38,531 bases of DNA from Gnetum montanum (lineage: Eukaryota; Streptophyta; Gnetopsida; Gnetales; Gnetaceae), in NCBI GenBank assembly GCA_015680685.1, contig MNCI01028772.1:202157-240687 (forward strand). Direction: 5' to 3'. The notes under the pieces are model-generated. The model was given only the letters and a program-made list of their open reading frames with translations, did no database searches and was not told the DNA's origin. Position 1 is the first letter of the stretch. The number at the start of each line of letters is the position of its first letter. Shown piece after piece: positions 10,838-21,000 of the stretch. Made by a program: the position numbers and the translations under genes.

Positions 10838-10966
10838 GTTAGTTCTTGCAAAAAATAGTGTGCTTTTTCTATTATTATTTTTCTTAATTATTTTGACTTT
10901 AAGATTCATTACAACATCATTAAATAATTTCACTAACTCCTAGGTAGCACACATAGCTTAATAAAG

Positions 10967-10984
10967 TCCTCGATAGTAGTGCTA
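10967..10984 (-). other. Element A primer-binding site (tRNA-Asp type)
   Basis: On the minus strand TAGCACTACTATCGAGGA starts one base inside the LTR end. It aligns with TGGCGCCGTTGCCGGGGA, the complement of the plant tRNA-Asp 3' end. All but one of the differences are C-to-T or G-to-A. Confidence 0.6.
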
Positions 10985-11513
10985 ATGATGAGTAGCAAGC
11001 AATCCCTATGCCCAATCATACAAATCATGAACATTTACTAAGAAATTTAGTCAAATTCCATAGAATTTCTCTTTACGTACACATTAACTAGGTTGTGAAT
11101 CTCAAGGACATGACCATTGTCATCCTAGTTTCAGTTTTAAGGTTCAAGGATATGGTTAAGTATAACTAAGACACATGATTTGTATAATTTTTATATTTTT
11201 ATCTAATTTACCTAAATGTAGAAAATAAAGTAATTGAATTTTTAATTAATCTAATAACTAATTAATGCCTTAACTAATCCTATCATAAGCATTCATTTCC
11301 ATCTTCCATACACATCTTGAACACTTTGCAATGCTATTGGGTTACCAAGTATAAGCACTACTAGGATTACCAAGCATTAACATATGCTCAAGATGGTTGT
11401 ACTTATGTGTATTAATTAGTTGCTATTAATTAATTAATTAATTACATGAACATAAATTGCATGAATAGTAAATTATTTAAGTAAATATTATGCTAAGTCC
11501 AAGTGTTGCAAGG

Positions 11514-11519
11514 TTTATT
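11514..11519 (-). promoter_or_regulatory. LTR polyadenylation signal (element A)
   Basis: AATAAA on the minus strand, about 190 bases downstream of the LTR TATA box. The spacing matches the other three LTRs of the family. Confidence 0.5.
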
Positions 11520-11706
11520 AAGAAAGCTTGTCTTTCTTGCTATTCACATTGAGGTGTTTAGGTACACCAATATTCGAATGAAGATTCATATACTTCTCAA
11601 CTTCTATTGTGGGCACATAGAAAATATTCTAACTCTAGAAGAAACACACTACAAGAGTTTGGCTATGCTAATTAACAACGAATTCCACAAACATAGTAGG
11701 TTTGTG

Positions 11707-11716
11707 TATTTATATA
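11707..11716 (-). promoter_or_regulatory. LTR TATA box (element A)
   Basis: TATATAAATA on the minus strand, about 125 bases from the LTR start. It marks the U3 promoter that drove element A. Confidence 0.6.
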
Positions 11717-11732
11717 GGTAAAACAAGATACT

Positions 11733-11820
11733 ACATCAATGCATCAAAGCATGTGTCAATGGGGATGCATCAACGAGATCACATCAATGGGATCACATCG
11801 ATGTAATTGCATCAATGCAA
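11733..11820. repeat. CATCAATG repeat cluster in U3
   Basis: At least five copies or near copies of CATCAATG/CATCAACG/CATCGATG fall in 90 bases just upstream of the TATA box. Such U3 arrays often act as enhancers in plant LTRs; here that role is inferred. Confidence 0.5.
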
Positions 11821-11841
11821 CCAATCAACCATGACTCATCA

Positions 11842-14049
11842 AATTCCTTCTTTAATCTAATGCTTGTTTCTCTTCTTAATGCTTTTATAAATGTTTTGGT
11901 TATTAGTCTTATGTTAGCTATCTTATCTTAGAGGATACTAGTAGATTTAGATGTGGTAGAAGATGTAAGTGGCAACACCTCAACAACAATAGATAGTATT
12001 GACATGGTATGGTACATGTACAAGGTTGAGTAGCAGATTAGTAATGAATAGTATCAATGTAGTATGGAACAAGGGTAAGGTTGAGTTCAATGCCTTGGAA
12101 GCTAGCATGCACATGAAATCCTTTTGGGTCCTAAGAAGTGTTCAATCCTACATGAGACTCAAACCTAGATAGTCTAAGAAGAAAGTGGAATTAAGCTCAA
12201 GATTGTAATTAGCAGGTTATCTAGCTAAAAAGGAGTAGTAGAGGTTATTGTGGTGGTCCTTATCATTCAATCCAAGTTTTGAGAACTTCCTACTTGGGCC
12301 ACAGAACTATTGCAAACCTATCAAGGCTACATGATAGTACAATCACTAGATATTGTCAATAAAGATCAAATAATGATGAGAATGGTTTAGGATGTGTTAT
12401 GATGGGGTGATTGCAAGTAAGCTAGGCCATTTGTTATTAGTTGTTACAATAGGACTTCAAGTGGGGATGCTCAAGCAATAGATAGTGGAAACAAAGAGGT
12501 CACTGGTTTTGGTAATAGAGAAGGTGTCAGTGGATACTGTGGCAAACTAAGGTAATTGTAACATGAGATTTGGATGGGACTAAGGGATGGGATGAGACGT
12601 TTCCATGAAATACACATCAATCAAAAAATATGATTTTTCCATGTGAGGGACAAGAGTTTCAGAATTCCTAATTTGCTCATCACTGCTTACAGTTTACATG
12701 GACATTACAAAAAAAGGGATGGTAGATGTAAGAGGAAGTACCACCTTGCATGGGTAGTTACTATTATATGTCAGGAAAATTCTAAGTTTGGATGCTCAAT
12801 GATCAGCAGTTGAGTGGTCAACAGGGAGATGCTAACAATGGCTAGTATTTGGAAGCACAAATATTTTAAGGATTTGCGATCTAGTAGGGAAGATATGAAA
12901 TCATGTGGAATTCTCTAGTTTTGAACATATTTAATAAGCCAATTTGAGAATGCATTAGTATTTTAATCTCTTCTCACCATAACTCTTTCTTTTCTTTGCT
13001 TTTTAATATTGTTGTGCACATAAAGAATTGGCCCAAAGGAGCTACCTTAGTATGCCTTCATATTACTACATGAAGGTCCAGATCATGTTCCCTAGTTTAA
13101 GGTGGTGGTGAGTTTTAATCATAAAAATTTTGTAATTCTCATGTTTTTTAGCATGTTATAGGTGGTATAATTAGCATTGCATACACTCACATAGAGAAAT
13201 CCTTAGGATAGTATCATACAAAACAAGGATGTGTACAAACTTATTATAAGAAATGGTGGCGAAGGCCAGAATACCTTTGTCAATTTACTCAACAATAACA
13301 TGTGGCCTAGGGAATTTACCCATGTTCTTAAGTACGATGAAGGTTGCTGAGGAGACATTCATAGGGAAAGCTGCTAGGTCAAAGAAATAGGCATGGTGTG
13401 AAGATTATGGGGGAGACATTCATAGGGAAAGTTTCCAGGTCAAAGAAATAGGTGAAAAAGAATGTAGCTTAGTTTCCTGGTTATTGTTGAAAGATCTTGG
13501 AAGCTTGGATGTCTCAACATCGTAGAATCCCACCATTGCACAACTTCAATCTCTAGAGTTAATTGATGAAAAATAAAAGCTTGCAAGGAAGAAACTAATC
13601 TATCATGTTACTAGCAATTAAAGAAAATCAACCTTGCATCCCTATGTAGTATCATAATATCCATTTTTAAAAAGAAAATAGAAACTATATACCATGTTAG
13701 AACATGATCATAACTTTCCAATTCAAGCCTTTTTTTAAAGGATGTCTACTTGCATTTTCAGTAGGGCTCAGCTACCATGTGTTGAGTTAAATTATAGTGG
13801 ACATTGATGGAAGTCTAGGTTGTATTCTCAGGAACAACTATAATTCTAAGGACTATTTTTTTCTTTTTCATTTTTTTAAATCATGATGACGGTGTGAGAA
13901 GAATGTGTATGACTAAGAAGTAAGTATTGAATCATAACATCGCGATCAAGTCCCGCTATTACAACTAACATTCCATTTTCTTTCTCATGTGATTTTCCAT
14001 TTAAAACTTCACAACGAACATCCATTTTATAACCAAAAATTTAAACTCC
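11842..14049. other. Intergenic sequence, unassigned
   Basis: No domain, RNA gene or LTR structure is recognised over 2.2 kb. Frames are closed throughout. The one structure is a local 61-bp-period duplication at 13351-13454. It is probably an older, more eroded repeat. Confidence 0.4.
13351..13454. repeat. Two-copy direct repeat, period 61 bp
   Basis: GGAGACATTCATAGGGAAAG followed by six variable bases and GGTCAAAGAAATAGG occurs at 13351 and again at 13412. The two copies differ by only a few bases over about 42 bp, so the duplication is younger than its surroundings. Confidence 0.75.
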
Positions 14050-14052
14050 TAA

Positions 14053-15204
14053 GTGTTGATGCATAAAATTTTGGTCGCACCAACACCTAGGAAAAAAACT
14101 CATTTGAAGAAACTATTGCCTAGGGTGCCTCTTGTATGGGTATGGAAACCTAAGAATTGTCTTAGCTGGAGAGGGCTACCTGGACTTTTAAAAATAGTAA
14201 AACAAATAAAAATTTTAATTAGAATGAGTGTCTCAAATTCAAGAATACAAAATGTAACCAAAATAAAATTTACTTGCTTCTTGGCTACTATCGTCATTTG
14301 CCACTAGTCCGTTGCAAACACTACCATAGCCAACACTGCTTATAGTTGTTGGAGAAGGAAGAGTAAGAGAAGAGTATAGATGAAGGGTCCTGCTAACACA
14401 TCTCTAATGCATAGACAAAATGTGCCATATTTCCAACATGAGAGAGGGAAATTTATCACTATTTGGAGAACCCTCCTGTGGATGCACTAGCTCCCAAAAA
14501 TAGAATAGAACTATAGAACTCATGTCTACGACTATTGATGTTAACTATTGCAACACCATAGTCAGGAGAGAGAGAGAGAGAACGAGCCACCAGATCCCAC
14601 TGTCACATGCTAGTAGATGCATTGCTATCTCCAGTCCTACGTCTATCGCCATCATAGATTAGTGGGATCTAGCAGATTGTTCTCTCTCTATCTCTCTGCT
14701 ACGATGTTGTAGTAGTTAATAACAATAGTTGCAAGTGTGAGTTTTATAGTTCTATTCTATTTTGGTAGGTAGTGCATCTATGGCAAGGTTCTCCAAACAA
14801 AGACAAATTTTCCTCTATCATGCTAGCGATGGGGCACATTTTGTCTATGTGTTAGAGACACGTCAGTGAACCCCTTTATCTAGCCTCTTTTCTCTCTCTC
14901 CCTTCTCCAATGGCTACAGGTAGTGTTGGATATGGTAGTGTCCACAATGGACCAATGGTGAATGGCAATAGCAACTGAGAAGCATGGAAAATTTATTTTG
15001 GTTACCTTTTGCATTTTTGAATTTGAGACCCTTATTCTAATTAAAATTTTTATTTTTTTTACTATTTTCAAAAGGCCACATAGCCCACTACAATTGAGAC
15101 TATTTTTAGGTTTCTGTACCCATACGAAAGGCACCCTAGGAAATAGTCTCTTCAAACAAGGTTTTCCCTAAGTGTTGGTGCAACCAAAATTTATGCATCA
15201 ACAC
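14053..15204. repeat. Long foldback (inverted repeat) element
   Basis: Left arm 14053-14601 and right arm 14661-15204 are reverse complements along their whole length, with a loop of about 59 bases. Anchor pairs are GTGTTGATGCAT at 14053 with ATGCATCAACAC ending at 15204, GACAAAATGTGCC at 14414 with its complement at 14833, and GATCCCACT at 14593 with AGTGGGATC at 14661. By eye the arms agree at roughly 80% or more. Coding-like frames on opposite strands in each arm are mirror copies and not genes. A transcript would fold into a hairpin of over 500 bp. It may be a foldback/MULE-like transposon or two head-to-head insertions; no target duplication is clear. Confidence 0.85.
14564..14582. repeat. 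GA microsatellite in the left foldback arm
   Basis: A run of GA dinucleotides. Its partner on the other arm is the TCTCTC tract at about 14681-14698. Confidence 0.8.
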
Positions 15205-16600
15205 CTTTTTGATGCTAAAAAGAGGGTTTAAACCTCCACCTTTTGGCACTAGAAGAAGGGCCTTTCTCCTGCATTTTGTTAATCAACTCTTCTTGTCATT
15301 TTCTTGTGGTTATTTCATTTTAAGATTCTATCTTGGAACCTATTGAATTTTTTAAAACATTTATCTTCAAATATTTTTTTTTTCCTTTTCTTATACTTCC
15401 CATTTTTTAAAAATGGTTGTTATGAAAACCTTTTTTCTTATAACCCTCATTTCCTAGTCCCATTTTCGGATTTCTATTTTGGTGGTTCTTACCTAAGTTC
15501 TAACTTGGGTGAGGTGTTTTATTATTCAAGTTTAAATTTATTTTTCTAAAATTTTTCTTATTTTATTATTTTCCTTTTAACATTTCATGGTTTTTGTTGC
15601 TCCTTACACTTGCATGAAATTTGTTATTTGGGGGTTAACTGTTGTGGCCAACCTTGTCCATGCTATCGCATGGAGCCATGATCAACAAAACTATCTTGTA
15701 AAATCATATATCATTTCATCAAGCAATGTTGATGTGTAGGAAGGTGAACCAACATGCAAGGGAGATCAGATCTTACATGGGCAATGGAGATGTGCTATAG
15801 GTAGTTGCTGGGCTAGATGAGATTTGTCAGCCTTCTCTCTTGGTAGGGCTATGCTTGGCATCAACCAGTGGCTAACTCATAGCACTACAATAGGCTTTTT
15901 TCTTCCTAACAGTAGGCGCATGACACCTGACGCACACGGTGGTAGCAGGTAACCAAGAACCTAGTAGACAATATTTTCCTTCTCCTCTTTGGATGGTGCA
16001 ATGAGTGGTAGGCTTCCTATTAGCTGCAAGCATGTGACAAAGATAAAACATGCCCACAACACATGTGGTGGATAGGGATGACCAATGAAGGATAAATCTC
16101 TAGCTCCCAAATTAGAGAAGGATTAAATCCTAGAGGTGGAGGCAGTAGAGAGAAAACCTACAAGCAGAATTTTCCTTCTTCTCTATGGGTGCACAACTCT
16201 CTAACAACAAACAACACATTGGGTAGCCTTACTCTCTCTCCATTGTGATAGTGGCCACGTGCGTGACTGTAGTAGGTAGTGGTTTCTTTTCCTTTTCTTT
16301 GGTAGATAGTTTCTATTTCTTTTGGGCACAATGTGCATGCACAGTAGGTGTAGGTGACATTGAGCCTCCTCTTCGCTTATCCATAGTAGTTCATTCTTTT
16401 TTCCAAAGACATCAAGCAAGTGGCAAATAACAAAGATCTCCCTCTCTCTCCCTCCACAATAGCAACAACTACCATAGTAGAGACCAAGAGAGGCAATACG
16501 TTCCCGTAGTACGCTTGATTTCTTTCTCTCTCTTTCTCTTCAGGCGATGGTCATAGTCTTTCTACCTAGTAGTGGACACCATTAGTAGCGACAAATAGGC
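15205..16600. other. Intergenic, no gene seen
   Basis: The stretch is T-rich to 15640, then has more balanced composition with several CT-rich runs (near 16227 and 16440). No protein family or RNA is recognised, and frames are short. Confidence 0.4.
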
Positions 16601-16609
16601 AGCATCAAC

Positions 16610-16846
16610 AGGACCAAGGAAAATTTATTTTCTTTAGTTACATACTTTATTTGAGACAATATTTAAATTCTAAATTTCTTTTTTTTTTTGTTTACTATTT
16701 TCAAAAGGCCATGTAGCCCTCTCCAGCTAAGACTATTCCTAGGCTTTTGTACCCATATGGGAGGTGCCCTAAGTAGTAGTCTCCTAAAACAAGTTTTCTT
16801 TCCTAGTGTTGGTGCATCCAAAATTTATGCATCAACACTAAGGTGT
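16610..16846 (+). repeat. Third copy of the foldback arm end
   Basis: This stretch is a direct copy of the outer half of the foldback's right arm (about 14985-15204). Shared blocks are ACTATTTTCAAAAGGCCA, TTTTGTACCCATATGGGAGG versus CTGTACCCATACGAAAGG, and the terminal GTGTTGGTGCA...TGCATCAACAC. No opposite arm is seen for it, so it is a fragment or a single-arm form of the family. Confidence 0.7.
16806..16838. repeat. Terminal mini-hairpin of the foldback family
   Basis: GTGTTGGTGC pairs with GCATCAACAC across a loop of about 13 bases. The same hairpin ends both arms of the foldback (14053-14087 and 15172-15204), so it marks the family's terminus. Confidence 0.6.
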
Positions 16847-17790
16847 CCTAACAAGCGCTAGCAAATTTCTATTGGTAAAAGAATAAATTTGAGAACTTTG
16901 TAAGGGCATTGTTCAAGATCTTTTGGAAGTTCATGCTACGAGAATAGCTCTTTCCAATTATTGTTCTTCTAGGTCTCCATGATACAAGATGTTGACAAAA
17001 TCTTAAGTTCTAGATCAGTTCTACAACCTTTCATCACTGAAATTGTTGGTAAGGATTCAAATATCATATGAAGAAGTTTCTAAAAACTACCATTCTAATA
17101 TTTTGTGGCTTTTAAGTAGCTCTCCTTAAAGAAAAAAAGTTAGAAAAGTAGGCAATTGTAGGTGGAAAAGTAAAAGGTGGTATGAATCATATAAAATGAT
17201 AGTTGACTAATTTGTAGCAAATTTTGTATGAAATTGTAAGGGTTAATCTACCTGATTATGAGTAAAAGAAAGGTTAAGTAATTAATTTCATGATTCGGAT
17301 GCTTTGCAACTTACATATTATATTGATGTATAAAGGAACCATATTGGATTAGATAAAATAAATAATTAATTTAAATAAAAACAAAAAAATTGTTTAATGA
17401 AGGGTTTTTAAGTGATTTAGGTGGGTATGACCTTTTTGTTTTTTTGAATGGGAATTGACATTTGTCACCACAACATAGATTTGAATTACCTTCATATGCT
17501 CTTAACTTGCACAAATTAAATGAAACCCACCAAATCATTCTCTTCCACCCATTCCACCACCGAAAATATAAAGCAAGTTATCACCATAACCACTACTGAT
17601 TTGTTATGCTAACTTTGCTTTATCTATTACATCATCACAAATAACCTACATGATTAGAAAACCCGAAGGATTTCCGATTTCCTTGGGATAAAAACCTATT
17701 AATCATAGCCTTATGCTGGCATGGGAGAGTTGATATCAACACTATTGTAAATATTTTATTGTTAAACAAGCAAATATTTTAAAAATAAAA
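16847..17790. other. Intergenic, no gene seen
   Basis: AT-rich sequence with A-rich and T-rich runs and no recognised domain, RNA or repeat boundary. Confidence 0.4.
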
Positions 17791-18280
17791 TTTAAATGAT
17801 GAAAAGAGTTTATGAAGAAAACATTGACAAAACTATGTAGGCCCTTTTTTAATAGTGTAAGAAAAATATCTTTACTACTCCTTGATAAATTTCATTCTCT
17901 TAGTTCTAATCGAGTATTTATATGTCTTAACCAAACTTTGTCTATGACTCTTACTTGCAATCTTAATATTCTATCTAGCCTACATTTAATCCTCATCAAA
18001 ACAAGTCTTTTGAACATCTTGTGATTTTGTGAATGCACAACTTACTTTATTATTGTAAGAAAAATTTGTTCAAGCTCATTATGTTATCTTTCAAGAGTCC
18101 ATTTTTTATGTAATACATCCATATATATATTTTTGAATTCTATGATGATTCTATATTCAAATTTTTTTCTATTCTTGTTTTTTGTTGTTTCAGAAAAGCT
18201 TTGAATTTGCAACAAAAACTTTACATGATGATGGTAGGACTTCACTAAATCTTCTCTAACTTTCAACTTAATAAGAACAG
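17790..18280 (-). pseudogene. Unrecognised coding-like remnant, minus strand
   Basis: Two adjacent stretches on the minus strand look like eroded protein. One is Lys-rich (KVREDLVKSYHHHVKFLL and MDVLHKKWTLER). A second, farther left, reads MFKRLVLMRIKCRLDRILRL and VIDKVWLRHINTRLELRE. I do not recognise a family and no catalytic motif can be named. It may be a remnant of a host gene or a LINE, or chance. Confidence 0.2.
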
Positions 18281-18662
18281 AAATTTAAATCAATGCAAGA
18301 GTTACCTTAATGTCCTATGAAAGTAAATGATGAAGATTGAGGAAATCTAGCAAGGCCATTATAAATGAGAAGATCAAAAATTTTATCCACTCTAAGGGTT
18401 GTTAACCCATCTTAATAATAATGACATCTACAAAATGTCATGTATAGTTGTTATCTTTAACAATGTATAAACTGTCAAAACTATGTTGCCATTGGATATT
18501 TTTTGTTTGTTGGGAACCCATATTTGTATTAAAATATCCACAAATAAACACTAAGCTTTTGTTGAAAATTCTATATACTTATTAACTGAAAAGGATAATC
18601 ATGAAAAAACTCTCTAGAATCATATAATGTATCATCTCTAGGGGGAAATAGCATATAACAAG
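18281..18662. other. Left flank of element B
   Basis: AT-rich sequence with no gene seen. It ends in ACAAG immediately before the LTR, which would be B's 5-bp target duplication if a matching copy existed at its lost right end. Confidence 0.4.
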
Positions 18663-18689
18663 TGATGAAATACTTATTGTAAAGAACTA

Positions 18690-18745
18690 TGATATCATAG
18701 ATGTGATATCATAGCCCAACATACATCATCATAGATATGATATAG
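18690..18745. repeat. U3 repeats of GATATCATAG (element B)
   Basis: TATGATATCATAG and GTGATATCATAG lie in tandem, followed by a looser copy ATAGATATGATATAG, just upstream of the TATA box. Element D has a similar array, TATGATATTGTAGC. Confidence 0.5.
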
Positions 18746-18761
18746 TGGACCATGGTCATGC

Positions 18762-18770
18762 CTATAAATA
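18762..18770 (+). promoter_or_regulatory. LTR TATA box (element B)
   Basis: CTATAAATA, about 100 bases inside the LTR start. The same sequence occurs at the same relative place in D. Confidence 0.65.
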
Positions 18771-18939
18771 CAAGCCCATAATCATGTCAAAAATAAGTTT
18801 GACTCAACCACTTAGGGAAATTCTTACAATTTATTTTCTTAAAGTTAGATTTAGTTATGAATGTCCATAGTGTGGTGAATTACAATTGTATAGAGTCTTT
18901 ATTTGAGTGGATTGTTCCTAGACATAATTCATATATGGT

Positions 18940-18945
18940 AATAAA
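18940..18945 (+). promoter_or_regulatory. LTR polyadenylation signal (element B)
   Basis: AATAAA 178 bases after the TATA box. It aligns with the signal in the D LTR. Confidence 0.5.
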
Positions 18946-19492
18946 GATTAATATTGTTCTTCATCATTGTAACATATCATTTAGAATAGATTTACCTTTT
19001 TATGTTATTTACTTTGACTATCTTATATACATTTCTTAGGTCATTTACTATTCCAATATTCATTAGTAAGACAGAATAAGTATGACTAGTTTTAAGCATA
19101 AAGTATTATTGTTTAGTAGCCTAGTAGTGACTTTGCTTGATTCTCTTGATAGTAAAGTTACTTGGTAATCCTAGTAACAATTACATCAGCCCATAACATG
19201 TACAGAAAACCATGAACAAATACTCATTGTTATTAGATAAAATAACTTTATGTTTTTATTGTACTAAGAAATAGAATTTAGATTCATTTTCACCATGTTT
19301 ACACTAAGCATACTTAAAGTCAATCAACATCATTTTATCATATACCTCACTAAGAGATAAACTATATGTTTTACACCTAGCTAACTTTAAGTGGAAAAAT
19401 AACAAATATGAACTTACTGTCAACTCACTAGTATACTTACATTGTCTATCCACGTATTATAATCTAGTCATGAATAAACACTTGTGACTTGT

Positions 19493-20507
19493 GAAACTAA
19501 AACTAATTTATTAACATCTATAAACCCAAAGTATCTATTAGATAGGTAATACATTCATGTCATGAAGAACAAAAACTAGCTTAACAAAGTGGCAAACCAC
19601 TACAGGATGCATCAAAAACAAATCATATAAATTGTTAGCAGTAATATTGTATTTCTACCTCAAATGATCAATCACATGACAACTAAGAAAAACATGTTGC
19701 TTATCCTTATGGACTTCAAAGCTACATGATCAACATGTGTGCTATTCCCTTGGAATATGAATCTAGCTTCCACTTTTAATCCTTAAATGATATGAACTCA
19801 AACAAAGTCTGCTGATAAAACTATGATCTCTAATTGGGATATCAGTTGTAAGATACTTGGCTAGAGAATCTAAAGAATTTCCTCTACTATGCTCCAAGTT
19901 GAGTTTTTTCTTTTCTTCAACATTTGACCACAGCCTTGCTAATGCCTATTTTTTTACTAACTTTTGAATATGTTTAACATTATTTTGCACTACCTCTATT
20001 AAGATATTATAAGTTTTGAGCAATTGTATTCCTTGAAAATATCAACCTTGTTCTCTTGTACTTTGAATGTCTTTTTTAGAAAACTTGAGATGCTCTAATT
20101 TTCAAAGTTTTTTAGTATAAGCAATAAATTATAGAGAGCTTCAACTTCTAGGAGAAGAAAATCATACTCCAAAAGTAACATGGAATAAGATGTCTAAGCT
20201 TTTACTTGCAATTCATCTAATAAAAAATTCTTTTACACCCTTTCAATAACCTACTATTTTTTTGCATCGGGCCTGGTCCCCATACTACAAACCCATAGAA
20301 TATAGTTGGATAAATGATAAATTTAAAAATCTATTTTCTAACTTGCCAAGCTTAGATTCCTATGCCTTGTATTTATTTTTAACTACATCGAGAGCCTTAA
20401 TTTCTCCTACTATTCTTTCTTTGACACATTTATCCCATCTATAAGTGTTTCCATAATGAAGCCCTAATTAAATGATTTTGTAATATATATTTTGTTAGAT
20501 TTTATAT
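19493..20507 (-). mobile_element. 5'-truncated L1-type LINE nested in the B LTR
   Basis: The LTR alignment with element D breaks at GACTTGT and resumes at TTGTATGGTTG, so about 1 kb is inserted. Read on the minus strand it gives the end of an L1-type ORF2: EIKALDVVKNKYK, then in a shifted frame a PTIFYGFVVWGPG block (the usual LLYG-EVWG motif), then ALARLWSNVEEKKKLN, SRLCLSSYHLRIKSGS and a Cys/His region (HTC..SC, then DKQHVFLSC) followed by VIDHLR. This is the C-terminal zinc-knuckle region of plant L1 RT proteins. The endonuclease and the catalytic RT core are absent. Stops interrupt the ORF and no clear poly(A) tail remains. A TTGT at both edges may be a short target duplication. Confidence 0.7.
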
Positions 20508-20546
20508 TTGTATGGTTGAATGTTGGAATAGCCTATTGCTTGTCAT

Positions 20547-20564
20547 TGGCTCTGTTGCTGAGGA
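20547..20564 (+). other. Element B primer-binding site (tRNA-Asp type)
   Basis: TGGCTCTGTTGCTGAGGA aligns with TGGCGCCGTTGCCGGGGA at 14 of 18 positions. It starts one base after the LTR end. Confidence 0.65.
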
Positions 20565-20692
20565 TGTGTTAATGTTTGATAGTTAGTTGATTTTACATAG
20601 TACATTGTATCAAGAATCATCATCCCTATCTTTCATACTTAAAAAAATAATTTTTCAAAATACACACACACTTAAACATTAGCCACATTAAA

Positions 20693-21000
20693 ATGGCTTC
20701 CATATCCAAAGTGAAATCTCCACCTACTATGCATCTTAAAGAAAACTAATGATAGAGATTATCATGAAGAAGAGAGGAATGCACTAATGTAAACAAGAAT
20801 CTCATATGCTCATACTAATTCTTATTATTCTAATTTCACATTTATTTTCCACTAGGATGAACAATTTAAATGGAGAGACTTACAAGGCAATATTATCTTG
20901 CAACTAGAATGTGTAGCACCATCTATGTTTCAAGCAACCCATATGAGATAAAATCAAGATAATGTGAAACAAGGATACCAAATTACCAAGAACATGACTA
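20693..21000 (+). pseudogene. Element B Gag N-terminus, degenerate
   Basis: A start MASISKVKSPP at 20693 corresponds to MASNKDTSSP in element D. After frame changes the family motif appears: RISYAHTNSYYSNFTFIFH, a TAG stop, DEQFKWRDLQGNIILQLEC and VAPSMFQATHMR, then a stop. The stop after FIFH is at the same codon as in D. No continuous ORF remains. Confidence 0.7.

Larger units (their letters stand above)
4081..11841 (-). mobile_element. Element A: degenerate Athila/Tat-like Ty3/gypsy retrotransposon
   Basis: Read on the minus strand the order is 5' LTR (right end), PBS, gag, protease, RT, RNase H, integrase and a 3' noncoding region, which is the Ty3/gypsy order. The RT region reads FGLC-IAPTTFQ and the PBS is tRNA-Asp-like; both are typical of the Athila/Tat group. 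All ORFs carry stops and frameshifts. The left end stops at about 4081 without a recognisable 3' LTR, so the element is truncated. It aligns with element C along almost its whole body. Confidence 0.85.
10986..11841 (-). mobile_element. Element A 5' LTR
   Basis: The LTR is 856 bp, bounded by a perfect 8-bp inverted repeat: TGATGAGT on the left and ACTCATCA on the right. Read on the minus strand it has U3 with repeats, a TATA box, AATAAA about 190 bases downstream, and then U5. It is similar to the LTR at 22817-23666 and to the 3' halves of the LTRs of B and D (shared TTGAGCAT, CTTGGTAATCCTAGTAG). Confidence 0.8.
18663..20545 (+). mobile_element. Element B 5' LTR, split by a LINE
   Basis: The LTR starts TGATGAAAT and ends TTGTCA next to the PBS. 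Without the inserted segment at about 19493-20507 its length is about 868 bp, matching D (877), A (856) and the copy at 22817 (850). It shares with D the U3 block AACTATGATAT, the TATA box, the AATAAAGAT signal and the U5 block TGGTAATCCTAGTAA. Confidence 0.75.

Noticed and set aside
11503-11721. 72-codon open frame on the plus strand
   Set aside because: It lies inside the 5' LTR of element A, antisense to its transcription. The similar frame at 23328-23513 is the same LTR region, so the likeness reflects LTR homology.
14053-15155. Two similar predicted proteins on opposite strands in the foldback arms
   Set aside because: They are mirror images produced by the inverted repeat, with no known domain and no independent coding evidence.
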